Origin: Hyposmocoma kahamanoa
Lineage: Eukaryota; Arthropoda; Insecta; Lepidoptera; Cosmopterigidae
Assembly (NCBI RefSeq): GCF_003589595.1
Contig: NW_020654810.1
Location: 22,614,056 to 22,678,055, forward strand
Direction of reading: 5' to 3'
Length of the DNA: 64,000 bases
Shown here: piece by piece, positions 12,601 through 27,600 of the stretch
Numbering within the stretch: position 1 is the first letter of the stretch
How the letters are laid out: every line of letters starts with the position of its first letter
Made by a program: the position numbers and the translations under genes
The notes under the pieces: model-generated
Databases searched by the model: none
What the model was told of the DNA's origin: nothing
The model's input: the letters and a program-made list of their open reading frames with translations, nothing else

Positions 12601-15600
12601 TTTTTGGCTGTCTTTTGCTGTTTTTTTATCTAAGGCTGTGGTTTGTAAAACAAACTAACTTCGACTAAACAAAAATTAGAGCTAAGCAAGTTTTTCGTAT
12701 TTACAAAACAATCTAAGCCTTAGACTTACAAAGTAAATTCAAAGACTAACTTAATTTCTTGCTTAAACAGCAAAGTTTCTTTTTGTAAATCCGAATAACT
12801 TGTTTAGCTCGCCATCCTTGTTTAATCTAAGTCAGCGTAGGGTTTATAAGATTTGTACAGGCTCGGATTCGTGTCAATAAGGCCAGGCTGTCTATCTATC
12901 TATAAAGCCTGGGGGTCTACTCACGATCTCCGTTCGACATCCGTCCGAAACAATTATTATCAAATAAGTAATATTCTACAAAATTAAAAGTATCAAGAAT
13001 GAAGCTTCATTCTCATCACGCGTCTTTTCATTTGGTCAAGATTGCTTATTTGGCAGTAATTGTTTCGGACGGCGATCCAGAGTAGACCCCCAGTTCCTTC
13101 CGCGCACTGTTGTTGTTCCAACAATATTGTTATATTATTATGTTCTGTTCGTACTACAGTGTGTGGTAAATAAATGGTTTTAAATGGTAAATAGAACGAA
13201 GACGAGTGGGATTCAGTGCGTAAACGGCTTGGAGGAAATCAAATGTCAATGCTTATAATCGTGTGCTAACTTTGTCTAGAGTTGTGCCGGATACCAAATT
13301 TCTTTTTTATTAAATAGATGGAATAATTACAACTAACAACAACATGTATACATACATACACACTTTTTTGTCCTTGTTACTATTTCATTATGGATCAATA
13401 TCTGAAATAAATTCGACTTCATTGTTCACCGAGTAAACGTGTGTTATCAAATCACCAACAAGAAACTTCAATAACTCTGCACTTGAAGAATTTCTAAATA
13501 AATATAAAACATAAATTAACCTGAGTTTTACGTCGTATATTAAATTTTGTGTGTGAAAAACTGTTGAATCAATCAACAAGGAAAAAATTTATAGTAAAAT
13601 TAAAGATGTACACTGATTACTATAAGGTGTGAGAACAAGATTCCTAAAATATTTCACGATAGAAAAAACCACAAACCTACCTTGAAATTTTACAAGAAAA
13701 CCGCTGCATTCAATAGGTCCTTTACATATACCAATTATTTGTTTTATAGCAACTGAAGTAAACAGAACACGCATCGCATACGATATACATTTATCAAATG
13801 GCTTTAAAATTTTGTTTGTAATTAAAATAAATTCAGAAATAAAACCAGTGTCCCTGTCGCTCGACCCAAACCAAAATGAAACTTGTATTTGAGCTAAGGT
13901 AGTAATTTCCTTTTAAAATAGATTATTTACCCCTCTTTTTGCGTGAAAGAATTGGTTTATTACTACCTGATAAAAACTTTTATACGTTTATTCAGGGGAG
14001 ACGTCGAATTATTGTTATATTTAACGCCAATCATGTTTTTTACCGTATAGGTACGCGGAAGTCGGCCTCTACCAAGCAGGCAATATATCGTCATCATCAG
14101 GCGCATCCTCAGGGTCCCATCCTGCTTCGCCTCTGCCGCACTCGCTATTCCCGCACGAGCCGCTCTACCAGTTCTACAACGCTGCTAAAGTTGAGGTATG
14201 TCTCAAGTGTTGACAAGTTGAAAACCTACTAAATTTTCACAACGAGATTTATTCGTTATTTTGAACGACTTTTGCCGAGTCTAGCGTAATTATTCTATAA
14301 GAAATTTTAACTCTCCAATATACCTTTCGGGACCTGTAAAGGACCCGAAAGGTTGGTTTGTTTGAAAAAACAAATATACGCGATTTAAATCCGGAAAATA
14401 GTTTCATTTCCTATCTTCAATATTTTATATTCAGGGTTAACGTTAAGTATTGAATATTGGGGCAGTATACAGGGTTATTTTTAAAATACTAACAACCTCC
14501 CAGGACTATATTACTAACATCATAAACAACAACGTCTGTTTTCGGATTGCCAGAGGTCTGGTTCGAATCCATACGCATCGAATGAATTTTTTCTTAATGT
14601 TTCGATCTTTGTAATAGTTATAACAAACTAGTGGAGTAATTTCACAAAAACCAATTGAATATCATGATCGTAATACATCGTGACATTCAATAAAAACTTT
14701 AAAAAAACACTAGAGTTACAATAAGGTCTAAATTTGTTTTAACCTCTCCTACACCAGAGCTAATAACGATGTTTGCCCGCAAACTATAGCTCAAATGTTC
14801 CACAATCATACTGGAGATTTTAAATATTAAGCTACTGTTATCGAAATAGACGCTGACGCTTTTCATCGAAACAAAAAAATTTCGAATGGCAAATGAAGGA
14901 CAGAATCTTTATGATATATTGAAGGTATATATTATGCATAAATTTGTCTCCAAATTAGTGAATTTCAGTGAGTTGTATGTTGTTACTCAATTCAAGTCTT
15001 TATTTCGGACAAAATACTTAAAGTACTTAAAAACTATGTTAATATAAATCCTCTAAACATTGACGTGTACCCGTACCCATTGAAATAATATGGGCCCATC
15101 GTTCCTATCGGCCACTGTACGAAGGCCATTTACGCTGCCCCGCACTCCGCGCGTAAGGGATACTACCCGCTTCCGCAAAATGGCGCTAAAGCCGCTCGGT
15201 AAACATCCCCGAAGCACTAGAATTGTAAAGCGGCAACCCCAACAGGGCGCGATACGCTGTAAAAAGATTGGCAAAATGCTTTAAAAACGCGTAAGCTTTA
15301 CGTTTAATGTCTATATCGTCAGACAGACTCTCCGGCACCCAGTGCCCTAGGTACTTATAATGCGAGACCCTATTTTTTTTAATATAATATCGAATGACGG
15401 AACAAACAAGTCGTAGGCCTGATGGTAAGCTACACGCACGTGTTGACTGGCGGCACTTCTCTGGTGCATTTACCACCGGCCTTAAAATTAAAAACTTGCT
15501 TTTATTTATGATTCACCTCTGTTTCTCTCTAATCCCACTGCCCTATTCCACATTCGAATCACGTCACGTTATAAAGACGTGTCATTGGTCAATACGATGA

Positions 15601-18600
15601 CTAATAAGTTCTTACAACTCACTTCTTATGGTTTTCTTTTTCTGGGTTAAATAATTAACACTAATTTATTGATTCATTTAATGTAAGTTTTTTGTCAAGT
15701 AATATCGTTTTTATTTATACTTATAATACTACAGTTCTATAATAATATCATTAAATATAATTCAATAAATATAATGACATTGAAATAACATCATTATAAT
15801 TTATTTTAATATTATATATAATAATTATAAAAACAATGATTATAATACATATATAAACTAATTACATAGAAGCTTAAAATATATTTTCATAGTAAGAAAT
15901 GTATCACAGGGTATCACATGTATGTAATGTACCCTATACTTAGAATAATAACGCATAGAAACCTAGTCCGCACACGCTAAGTGAGGCAAATTGAAGCGCG
16001 CCAAAAGGGCCTACACGAGCGGGCGGGCCTTCAGTGCTCAAGGTCAACTTGCACCGCGAACAGATCAAAAATTTTAGCTAAAAATGACGAATTGTGCGGT
16101 AAATGAGTGTAAAAATACGTCAGACAAACATAAAATAGATACTAACATCACATTCCACAACGAAGTAGCGCGTTTCAACTTGTATTTTTATATAAATATT
16201 CACTAAAACCGAAAATTAACCTACTACTAAAACTAGCCTACATGAATTTGATTTTTGCCTCAATTGTGACAGTTCGTTTGATATGAAACTATCATTCTAT
16301 GCGTTATTATTCTAAGACCCTATACTACAGTCAACTCAAAACTTTGTTACATCTATTTGCCAAAGTTTTATTGAAATGGGTTACCGAATTTATCATATAG
16401 TTTGCCAGTTAGAGGAGGATTACCCAATAAAGGATAATCAGTCGTATTTAAAACATCCTAATTTTTTGAAGTCGGTTAATTAAATAAAGCAACATTACTG
16501 TCAAATTGGAACAACCAACAACTAAATCAACGTTTCGGGACTTTTTATAACGTTCCATGACCGCGGAATAGTCAGTTTTTGTTTGAAAAAATAAAAACAA
16601 ATACGCGATCCGAAAAAATACAGTTTTATTTCCATTGTGTAACAATCGCGAAAACATTGGATTTTGAAAATCGTAGCTTATAACTACTACATTTTTTTTT
16701 CTGTTGCGCACACTACGTACAGGTAATTGTAAAACTATTAAGTAAGATTTTTCAGTGTATAAAATATTGTATATAATTATACCAATATTTATAAAACGAA
16801 AGCTTGGTACTTATTTGGTGTAACGGGCGGGTGTCCGCAATTCAACATCAAGGCGCCTATTTTGCGTGTGGTAAAGAAAGCTTAGTCCTGTCTTCATTTC
16901 CCAAAGAAATATAAATTCCTATATGTTACCAGGCACCTTCACTTTTACAAATTCTCCACAGACCCATTGTTTTTCACACAAAATGGCAGAAACCGTTTCT
17001 TTAAAATGTATTGTCATTTTGTACCTGTCGTGTTAATTTTCTGCGCTGCTTGCGTAAGAGAGCATAGCATCTGAATTGCAGGTCTGTTGCGTCTCTTGCC
17101 CTCGTTGGTAATGAGGCATTTAGGAGGTGCATAGTGGTTACTATTGTTTGCGTTGAACTATTAGAGGTAATACACGTGTGGAAGGTTGTCACGATATGAT
17201 TCAAAGACGCAAACTTGAGTGCGATAGGCCTTCTGGGGTATGTTGATAACTTACTTACAATAAAAATGCTGTTAAGTTTGTATTTTTTTCATTATTATAA
17301 TAATAAAAAAGATCTTTATTATCCAACATTAAAATAAAAACAATTTAGCCTTAAATAATAACATCTGAAATTACGCATGTAGATAAAAAGGTAAGTCTCA
17401 GCTTGTACTGTTTTTCAGACTTTGCCTTTTTGGTGAACTCGGTACATTTTATGATTGTAGTTGTATGCGTCTGGACTAGACTGACAATGCTTTTGAAAAC
17501 GAAATAACTTGAGCACTTGAGCGCAGTGAGGCGTCAGACGCCGACCACGATGTGATCCGGGCGCACTAATGCGAGCGTCGTCGCGCGACGACGAAACCAA
17601 CGTCTTCCAGTAAACCGTGCCAGACGCTATGCCAACTAAGCCACGGAACGAACTAACCGACCTTACGAATTTTTCTGTGCACAAGCACAAATAAATTTTT
17701 TAGTTTAAGTATATTACGTTTTGAGTTTCTTAATTATTTGTTACCTGTTTAAGCTGATGGCTCTGTAGCCAATGTCGGCAAATAATTAAAGCGTTTTTGT
17801 TTTCAGTCTGCCTGCCGTGAAACTGGTGACTCCGATTCAGACGCATATGAAGTAACAAGTGGTACCACTGAAGTGCAACCGACCTCGCCACCGTCGCTAT
17901 CATCGCCCCCGGTCAGCAACGTGCGCCCCTCCGCCATGGCGCTAGTAGCGCCCCGTGGCCCTGCTAGGACGCTGTGGTGTGAAGTGCCTGAAGTTCTCAA
18001 TTCTACAGTACTTAGTAAGTTAAATTTGCTGTTGAAATTAAAACCAGTTAAGAAATAACTCCAAGCGATTTTTATTAAAGCTTCCGTGCGTTCATCAGCT
18101 AACTTGTTAATAATTGTATTTTTTTTAAGTTTAGGTTTGTATCGATCCCCTAGGCCAACATTTTTCATTGGAGGTTTATTCAGGAATTTAAAAAAATACA
18201 TGTTTTTAATATTTATAGTTTATTATTGTGTAATGTTATGTAATTTTGTGTGTATGTTAACATATGTGTACTATTTTATGTGTCGTTGTGGAGAGGCTAT
18301 CAAATCCTCCTTTGGAAGGGACCGTACTTTACCCAATTCTGGTATAAATAATACATGCGATTAAAACATGTTAATGTAGTAGATGTTCTTGTACCGACAA
18401 CTATTCACTTACATATTTCCAATTGAAACACAGGTTCCCTTGCGCCCGCGCAAAAACGCCTTCAGGAAGCCAAGTTCGAACTATTAACATCCGAAGCATC
18501 ATACCTCAATTCCTTAAACGTACTGGAGATGCACTTCATCGCGCACCCAGCGTTCAGGGAGACTCACATCCTGCCCAGAGCCGACCGTGAAACGCTGTTT

Positions 18601-21600
18601 TCCACAATTTTACCAGGTAATAGAATTTAACAAGAATATTTGCTATTATTTATTATACAAAAACGACAAAGAACAACACAAAGAAAAATTCCATCAATCT
18701 TACTGAAATAGGTACCATTTATTGCAACGCCACATTATAATAAAAAAAAACACAAACGAAGAAAACTAAATAAAAACTACATAAAAAATAACAAAAAACA
18801 GCATAGCTAGTCGAAGCTCCAAAATCTCGATCATCGCAGAAAAGTAGCCTGCTTGTCGGTTTTCTATCGGATACATTTCGGGGAGTGTGCGCAGGAACTT
18901 TTCAATTTGGTTCCGCCCTCACCGTTCCTCCTTCGGTCGACTAGAAGGTCCGGAGCACTCCATTCTTATGTCGTTGATATTCCACCTATTCGCACTAAGC
19001 GCTTTACCTCCTCCTTTCTGATGCGTACGGCAAAGGAATGGAATGCTCTACCGGCATCTGTATTTCCCGAAAAGTACAATTTGGGGCTATTCAAGGCTAG
19101 AGTGAATAGGCATTTTTTAGGCAAACGCATCCCATCGTCGGTCACATCGTCGCTTAACATCAGGTGAGATTGTGGCCAAGCGTGTGTCTATTATATATTA
19201 AAAAAAAAAAGAAAAAAAGCTAACATTTCAATTAAACAACATATTTTACTATATAACTTAATACTAGACTGACATGTGCGGAGCTGTGGCGTAAGCAATA
19301 GGATCTCATTCTTCTAAATCCACTGCCGAGAATGGACTGCGACGCTGGTTTTCAATGGATCCTCTTTTTTTTTCAAATAAATAACGCGCACACTCAACAT
19401 AGCCCCGCACTAGGGAAACCCTGTGTCGCGGGTGCTATGGACACACACATAAACAACCACAAATTACACCCAAACTCACGAGAGAAATAATTGTAGGCCA
19501 TACAACTATTTCTCCCGGCCCGAGAATCGATCCTGGGACCACTGCGTGGCAGTCCGGCATGGTAACCGTTCGGCCACGAAGGCAGTTAATCCTGGACCGG
19601 ACTCGAACCAGCGTCTGTTGCCACTTTGTGCACCGATTTTGACGATCCTTTTTTTTTTTGTTGGAATGAGGGTACCTCAGTAGCGGTCCCATTTAAATAA
19701 GAAAATATGCCACCTCCAAGAGTGGCAAACTAGGGGATGAATGCGATTTTTTTTAGTACTAGAAAACAATGTAACATACAACCCGACACTGACAAAGTGT
19801 AGTCCGATTATCGTACCCATCCTCATCCACTACATCATAATAAATATTACTATTTATTTTACAGTGCGAAAATGCTCCCAACTGCTTATGAACGAGCTGG
19901 AAAAGTGCTGGCAGGAGAACATCCTGCTGTCAGGCATCTGCGAGATCGTGCGAAGACACGCGGAGCAGCACTTCCATGTTTACGTCAAGTACTGCGAGAA
20001 CCAGGCGCTAATGGTCAAAGCGCTACAGCGGTTAAGGGAGCGGCCCACTTTCGCCACCGCACTTCGAAGGTATGCTATTATTTAACTATGAGATCAAAAT
20101 AAACTAATGTAAAATAATGGTTCTACCACTAGACTAACCAAAGGTTAATCTGTAAATGAAGTTGTTATTTTGATGTTTATATGTTCATATGTTATGATTG
20201 ATGGGTTATTCGCAAAAAACCGCGACAGACCGACAGACAAAGATACATCATTATATGTCAGCTTTAATTGATGTCTTTATGACAGCTGTTTCTGTTTTTT
20301 TATTATGGTTTTTGGCTTGGATAGCTATATATATAGTAGCCCTTTGAGCCAGGTCTTCATTTAGTTTTCGGGATCCTCATTAAATATTTCCTATTGTTTT
20401 TAATGCACCTACTTGTAGAATGATAACAAGAAATTAGATTTTTTTTAATAGTTTTTTAAGCAGTGGGAGCCACTTAAATCACATGCTAATAAAAGACGTT
20501 AAATTTGGAACATGGCTCGGTGGGTACTTCTTCTTGTATGCTTCCGTACCATTTGCCTTTTATATTTTGATCCTTTTTCCAGAAACTTTTCCATAATGTT
20601 GTCTTATAAAATATAATCATAATTGAAAATATGAAATCTTTTAGAGTCCTTCATTTAAAATTTCCGCCATTTTTTTCTCAGCTATATTTGACAGATAGAG
20701 TTTCGTTTATTAATAGAATAAGAGTAAGAATGTAACACTGATTGCAGGCTGGAAAGCCACCCCGCGTGCCAGAGCCTGTCGCTGCACTCGTTCCTGATGC
20801 TGCCGATGCAGCGCGTGACGCGGCTGCCGCTGCTCATGGACGCCGTGCTCAAGAACCTCAGCGCCGACGACCAGGAGTACGCCAGCTGCATGCGGGCGCT
20901 GGCCATACTCAGCAATGTGAGACTTTACGTGCTACTTCTTTATTGAATAGGATAGAAACCATTTATTGTTATGCCACAACACAAGAATACATAGGAAAAA
21001 GAATAAAAAAAAACAAAGCAAACATATTATTTTAAATATTCAACACAATTTGAATAACTGTCTTGTATGCGGCTGTGTATACAAAAGGATTCACTCAGCC
21101 GAGATTAAACTGTGACGCTGGTTCTCACTATTGATAGCGTTTTGTTTGGAACATATAGTTTCTGTGAATGTTCTCTGGTCTATAGATTGAAGTCGTTGTT
21201 ATTACTACAATTTCATTAAATAAAAAATCATAATAATTCATTAAAACATAAAAAAATGCTATTTAAAAATAGAATAGAATAGAATACGTTTATTTGCCAG
21301 AATACAGTAATTACAAAGGTCTTAAGTAAAATTAGGTACATTGTATTCAACCTGCAAGCAGATGTGCAAATATTAATGGGATTCAATGTTTCTTTAGTCT
21401 CTATAGTTTCTAATTAATGTAATGAATTTGTAAATTCTAAGTATTCTTTATTACTATAGAAGCAATGTGTCAAAAGCCATTTTGTCAATTTTAATTTAAA
21501 AGTATGTCCTTGTAACAATTTAATTTCGTTTGGTAATTTATTGTAAATAATTATACACATGTTGAAGCAGTTATTCTTATAAATTACTTTATGGCAACGA

Positions 21601-24600
21601 GGTTGGTAAAAGAGATTCATAATTTTTGCTCTAGTTTGCCTTTGAATGACTTCACCGCGTGTTTTAAAATATTGAGGATGAGAGTTGACAAATACGCAGA
21701 TATCCCTAATGTACATGCATGGCAAAGGTACACTGCAATAATATAAAAACAAAATGCATCATCATCACAACAATATAATAAAATTCAATATATTGTTAAT
21801 AGTAGTTTATGTGACTGTTACATAATGAAAGGCATTAAGATACGAGTGCGAGTTTATGAAACTAGCCGACAGGTGAGTTTCATAAAAACATCACACGAGT
21901 GTGGGTTAATGCCTAATTATGTACAGTTACATACACTGCTTTATCTATACACGTTTAATAAGCTCTATAAGATGTGTACAGGAATCGCATGTTACGACTG
22001 GCGAAATGGCGGCAAATAAAAACTTTTCTTCGCGCATGTCACGCAACCGTAGTTTTTATTTTTAATTCATAGACAAACCAGAATCGGCCCCAACTATCAT
22101 ATCGTTCGATATCCTTAGAGGATGGAAAAAAATAAATCGATATCAAGTAACGTGTGAAATTGTCATAATTGTTTGCTATTGACATTTCATTTCACGGATA
22201 AGAAATTTGTTCTAACAAAACAGTTTATCTTTATGCTGGTCGTAATTTGCAGTTTTTGAACACATCATAGAGGGTTTATGATATATGTGTAGATAAATTT
22301 ATTTATTTATTTATTTATTTATTTTAGGGAGATTAACAGGTAAATTAATACAAATAAGTGATAATATTACAAGTTACAATGCTAATTATAAATCTCCACA
22401 AATAGCTTAAAAAATAATGTAAGTAAGTTTTGGTAAACAGCAAAATAAAATAAAATAAATTAAGAAAAACCAAGATTACAACTTCAATAAACGAATACAC
22501 TACCAAATGCTAAGCAAAATTAATTTTTAAAGTAACATTAAGTCACACAAAGGAAAGAGAAAACATTAATTAACTATAGGAAGACAAGCAGATGCAGGAA
22601 AGAGAAAAATGTAAATAATAACAATAGTGAGAACAATAATAATAATAACATAATATTAACACAAAACACACAGTTTAGCCAACCGCACAAAATAGAGCTA
22701 GTAAACTTAATTTTTAAAATATTGTTTAGTAAGTAGACGCCGAATCGAGTCGACGCTGGTACTAAATATATCAATATCAGTATCCAAGGACGATTGGTTG
22801 AACTCATTTACTGCTCTGACAAGAAATGAATTTTGTCGGTAATTAGTCCTCGCATTGGGTACACTAAATACCGAGTGATGCCTTAAACTCAACAGGTTAG
22901 TTCTAAATGATACCTTTGACAATAAATTTGATGAGTCAACTTTACTGTTCACTATTTTAGAAAGAAAACAAATGTCATTCACTCTTCGCCTAAAATCGAG
23001 AGGAACAAAATGATAACGCTTACAACGCACTACATAGCCTGAAGTTTGCTGCTTCGTTTTGAAATCCAAATACCTTAAGAATTTTTTCTGAATAGCTTCA
23101 ATACGTGATTTATAAACTTCGTATCTGGGATTCCACACTTGAGAAGCATATTCAAGGTGACTACGTACAAGAGAACAATAGAGTACCTTTATAGGCTTAA
23201 TGTCAGAAAAATCACTACAAGTCCGCATCAAAAATCCCATGGCTGTATATGCTTTAGTAACAATACTATCGATATGTTTGTCAAAGATCAATTGGGAATC
23301 AAAGTACACGCCAAGATCCTTAACATTGTTCACCCTATTAATGAAACTCCCCTGAACACTATAACCTTCGCTGATAATATCTCGTTTACGAGAGTAAGAT
23401 ACAACAAAACACTTAGACACATTTAGATCTAATTTATTGCTATGACAACAAGCTACAAACCGATCTAGATCACTTTGTAGCTCCTGTGCATCTTCAATTG
23501 ATTGTACTCTCTTAAATATTTTCATATCATCTGCATAGAGTAATATTTCAGAGTTACGGAAGCATAATTGAATGTCATTAACAAATATGGTGAACAATAA
23601 CGAGCCCAGCAAAGACCCCTGGGGCACGCCCGAGGGAACAAAATTCCAGTTAGACTTGTAACCCGACAGTACCACCGCCTGACTGCGTCTGTCGATGTAC
23701 GAAGAGAACCATCTGAACAGGTCACCATGCACACCGGCAATCGACAGCTTAGCAAGTAAAACTGAATGGTCAATACGGTCAAAACATTTACTAAAGTCAG
23801 TATACAGAACGTCTACCTGAGCCCCAGTCTCCATACCTGCAGATATAAGGTCAGCGGCCTCAACTAAATTTGTCGTTGTGGAACGGTTACTAAGAAAACC
23901 ATGCTGACATTCACTGAAGGAAGTCTTTAGAGCAGCATACAACTGTCTATAAACTAGTTTTTCAAAAATTTTAGCAATGAGACAAAGCTTAGAAATTGGT
24001 CTATAATTCTCAATATTGTGCTTGTCTCCTTTTTTGTGTACAGGAGTAATGAACGCTGACTTCCAAATTGTAGGCACGACTCCTTCACCAATTCATCGTT
24101 TAAATATTATTGAGATTGGTACTACCAGTGAATCAGCACAGTTTACAAGAATGCTGGAATAGAATCTGGTCCCTCACCTTTGGATAAGTCGAGAGATTTC
24201 AATAGTCGCAAGATTTCAGACGAGCATACCTCAACAGAGGATATACTGCAACCAGAACTTCCATACACACTTGATACGTTGCTTGAGTACTGAGTATTGA
24301 TATTATTAGAAGAAAAGTTTGTTTGAAAATACGTGGCAAATAGGTTACTAATAGCCTCACCTGTTGAGGCAGTTGTGTCATTATATTTTACATTATTAGG
24401 AACAGATGATGATTTGTATTTACTCTTGACATAAGTCCAGAAAAACTTTGGATTTTGAACAATAGAAGATTGAACAAAAGAGATATAGGAAGAATAGCAA
24501 TTCCGTTCCATAACTTTTGCACGTTCTCTTAATAGGGAAAATGAATGATAATCGGCCAAATTATTATAAGTTGTATATTTTTTATGATATTTGTATTTCT

Positions 24601-27600
24601 CCTTGAGAAGCTTAATCAAAGATGAATTATACCACGGAGGATATTTACTAGGTGTACACATTTTTTTAACTATATATTTATCTCTTAACTCATATAACTT
24701 ATTGTAAAAAACATCAACAGCTTGATCCAAAGGGATGGCAACAGAACCACATAGCAATGACCAATCAATGTTACAAATTTCAGAATTAATTTTCGCATAA
24801 TCAGCATTAGAATAAAGGTACTTTATTGATGATTATTCGGTAAGTCCGCCAACTTGTATAAATTCAGCTCTCAAACAGAGAGATTTATGGTGTACATCCT
24901 CAGGGACAAGTGGAGAGGCACATGAAGACACGTGAATGATGTCATTAGATAAAGCAAGATCCAATACACGCCCCAAATGATTTAATTCACCATTATATTG
25001 ACTTAAACTACACGAATGCATTGTATCAATGAAATCAATGATAGTCTTATTATATTGATTTAACGCGGGCGATTAATGTAAATCATCAGTAAGACGAGTC
25101 CAAGACACGTAATCTTTAAAATTAAAATCACCTAAAATTATAAATTTATCAAGAGGATGCGAGATAATTAGTTCATTTAGCTTATTTGTAAAATTATACA
25201 ATTGTGTGTTATGCGATAGACCCATTCCATCATCACAAAGATAAAGAGTGCAAATATGAAGAGTACCAGAGCCCACAGAGCGCTTACTACTAATACTAAC
25301 CGCAAGCCAAATATCCTCAGCCGAACTACGCCACTCAGGCCTCTCAGTAACCGTTAGATCACGCCGCACTGCTAAAAGTACCCCTCCACCTTTTGATTGA
25401 CAAGTACGAACATAATCACGATCACGCCTCCACACAACATATCTTGAATCAAATAGTTCAGAGTCATTGATGCCATCGATCAACCAAGTCTCGGTTAACG
25501 ATATAATATCATACGAATTTAAATAAACATTTCTTAAAAACGTACTGGTCTTAGTACGCAAGCCTCTAGTATTCTGATAATATAAATTAAGTCCAAACAT
25601 TTTTGGCGGTACATAAAAAAAAAAAATAAAAAAAAAAAAATAAAATTATCATTATCACAGCAACAATCAAATATACAAAACAAAAAACATCTAATACTGT
25701 TACAAACTGTATGTGCTGTTTGCATACTATATACTTATTGATGACTGGTAGAAACTACAGAAACATTCTGTGGATACGAGACGAAACAATAAAAAACGCA
25801 AGTAGGTAGTGCCGTACGATAATGAATAAAACTATAAGCGATAATGGCGAAAAGTGAATACAAAAGCATACGATCAATATAGAAAATAACTTAGTTACAA
25901 TATAGTACCATTGCAAATAATAAAAATTATGTAATGTGTGTGTATAAGTTGGCATAAAGCTGTATGTAATTAATAAGTATTTCTTACCTGCATTTGCTCG
26001 GACATTCAAATTCATTTCTGCGGTTCTCAAACTCTTTGACGTGTAACTTAAAAATTGAAATTTATAGAATACTTTATACATTACTTTTGATAAAGTGACA
26101 GAGGAAACAAAAATAGATAAATTGTTCATAAACAATAAAACAATTACTGCGACGAAATTTTTGAAAGGTCTTTGGGTGTTCTTATAGTTATGATAGGAGA
26201 AGAATCGTTTTTTCGAAGGAAAATTCTTGCATTCTTCACCCAAGTGTACTGAAACCCCTGTTCTTTGCCCAGCTTCTTGGCGTTTGTTAAAAGTGTTTTA
26301 TTTTGAATAGTAAGATGATCATTCACATATATGTTAGAACGACCTTGTAGGCCCAGCTGAGATGGCACAATTGGAGATGTTTTAATTGCTGCTCTGGCCG
26401 CTGCTATAAAATCTTCTTTTACATATCTATTGTTAAAGCAGACAATAACAGGTTTAATGTGGTCCGGGTCACGTGTCTGGACACGCGTTGCAAAGTTGAG
26501 CTGCGTCTTAGACAATGGGTATTGGATCTTGTTACCCAGTGAGCACACTAAGTCCAGTAGGTTTTCATTCTTGTTTTGGGGAATGCCCTTCAACTCGATG
26601 TTGTTCATGCGATCCCATTGTTCCTTTTCATTGAGATCATTTACAATTTTTTCCACTTGGGATTTCATAGCGGCCTGTTCAGTCTTTGCATTCTCGAGAA
26701 GTTTTAAACGGCTTTCAACCTTTGTGAACCTCGTTGAAAATTCCTTAATGGTGTTTTCAGTAGCCTCTGCTGTAGTCTTCAGTTCAGAAAGATCCGCTCG
26801 AAGCTTCTGCACTTCCAGGACCAAAGAATCAAGCGGCATCAACCTTACGCGCGCCGATAGCTTTTATTTCCTTCAGAAGCGTCTCATAGCTACTATCTGA
26901 TGTTACAGGAGGTTGCTTACATTTGTAGCATCGCCATACATTTTTCCTGCTGCCTAATTGACGGTATCCTTTTTCGGTGATCCCAGCGCAATGAAAGTGT
27001 TGGTATTTGTTGCACGCACTGCAATGCACTCCATCAGTAAAATTATAGTCACACTTCGAGCACTTCAAGAAAGTATCTTCAGATTCCGATGCAGACATTG
27101 TAAAGTTTGAGAACCACTAGTAAAGTTATCACCGACGAACGAGAGACAATGACGAGACACAATGACCAATCGTGCGAGACACCGATCACACGGGTTAACG
27201 TACATTCACTATAGGTGTTATTAGTTGGTCAGTCGAAACTTAACTTAACCAGCGACGACGACACGATATTTGTACAGAAACGTCGTAAGGCGGAGGTCTC
27301 AATATACCGGTCAAACTTATAATCTAAGCGTAGATACGTGTATTCGCAGGTGAATCTGTCACCGAACTGATAAAGATAATAATTTTATTATAAAAATTTT
27401 CCTTTGTGTTGTTCGGTCTTTATATCAATAATGATTTAATTCTAATTTATCTTTCAGTTTGTGCAGCAATGTAACGAAGGTGCGCGCAACACTGAACGAA
27501 TAGAAGAAATGTTCCGGCTATCACAGAGCATAGAGTTCCCGCCTTCCGTGCGAGATCCACCGTCACTCGGCCCGGCTTGCGGAAGACGGGACAGAAGGTG

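Larger units (their letters stand above)
22296..27110 (-). mobile_element. Nearly full-length non-LTR retrotransposon (CR1/Jockey-type LINE), broken
   Basis: Two ORFs lie antisense in the Exn exon F-G intron. ORF1 (about 27098-26144) and ORF2 (about 25600-22707) are separated by about 540 nt. The 3' end at the left carries a (TTTA)n tail (22296-22325). 5' boundary uncertain, between 27100 and 27330. Both ORFs are interrupted, so this copy is inactive. Confidence 0.93.
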
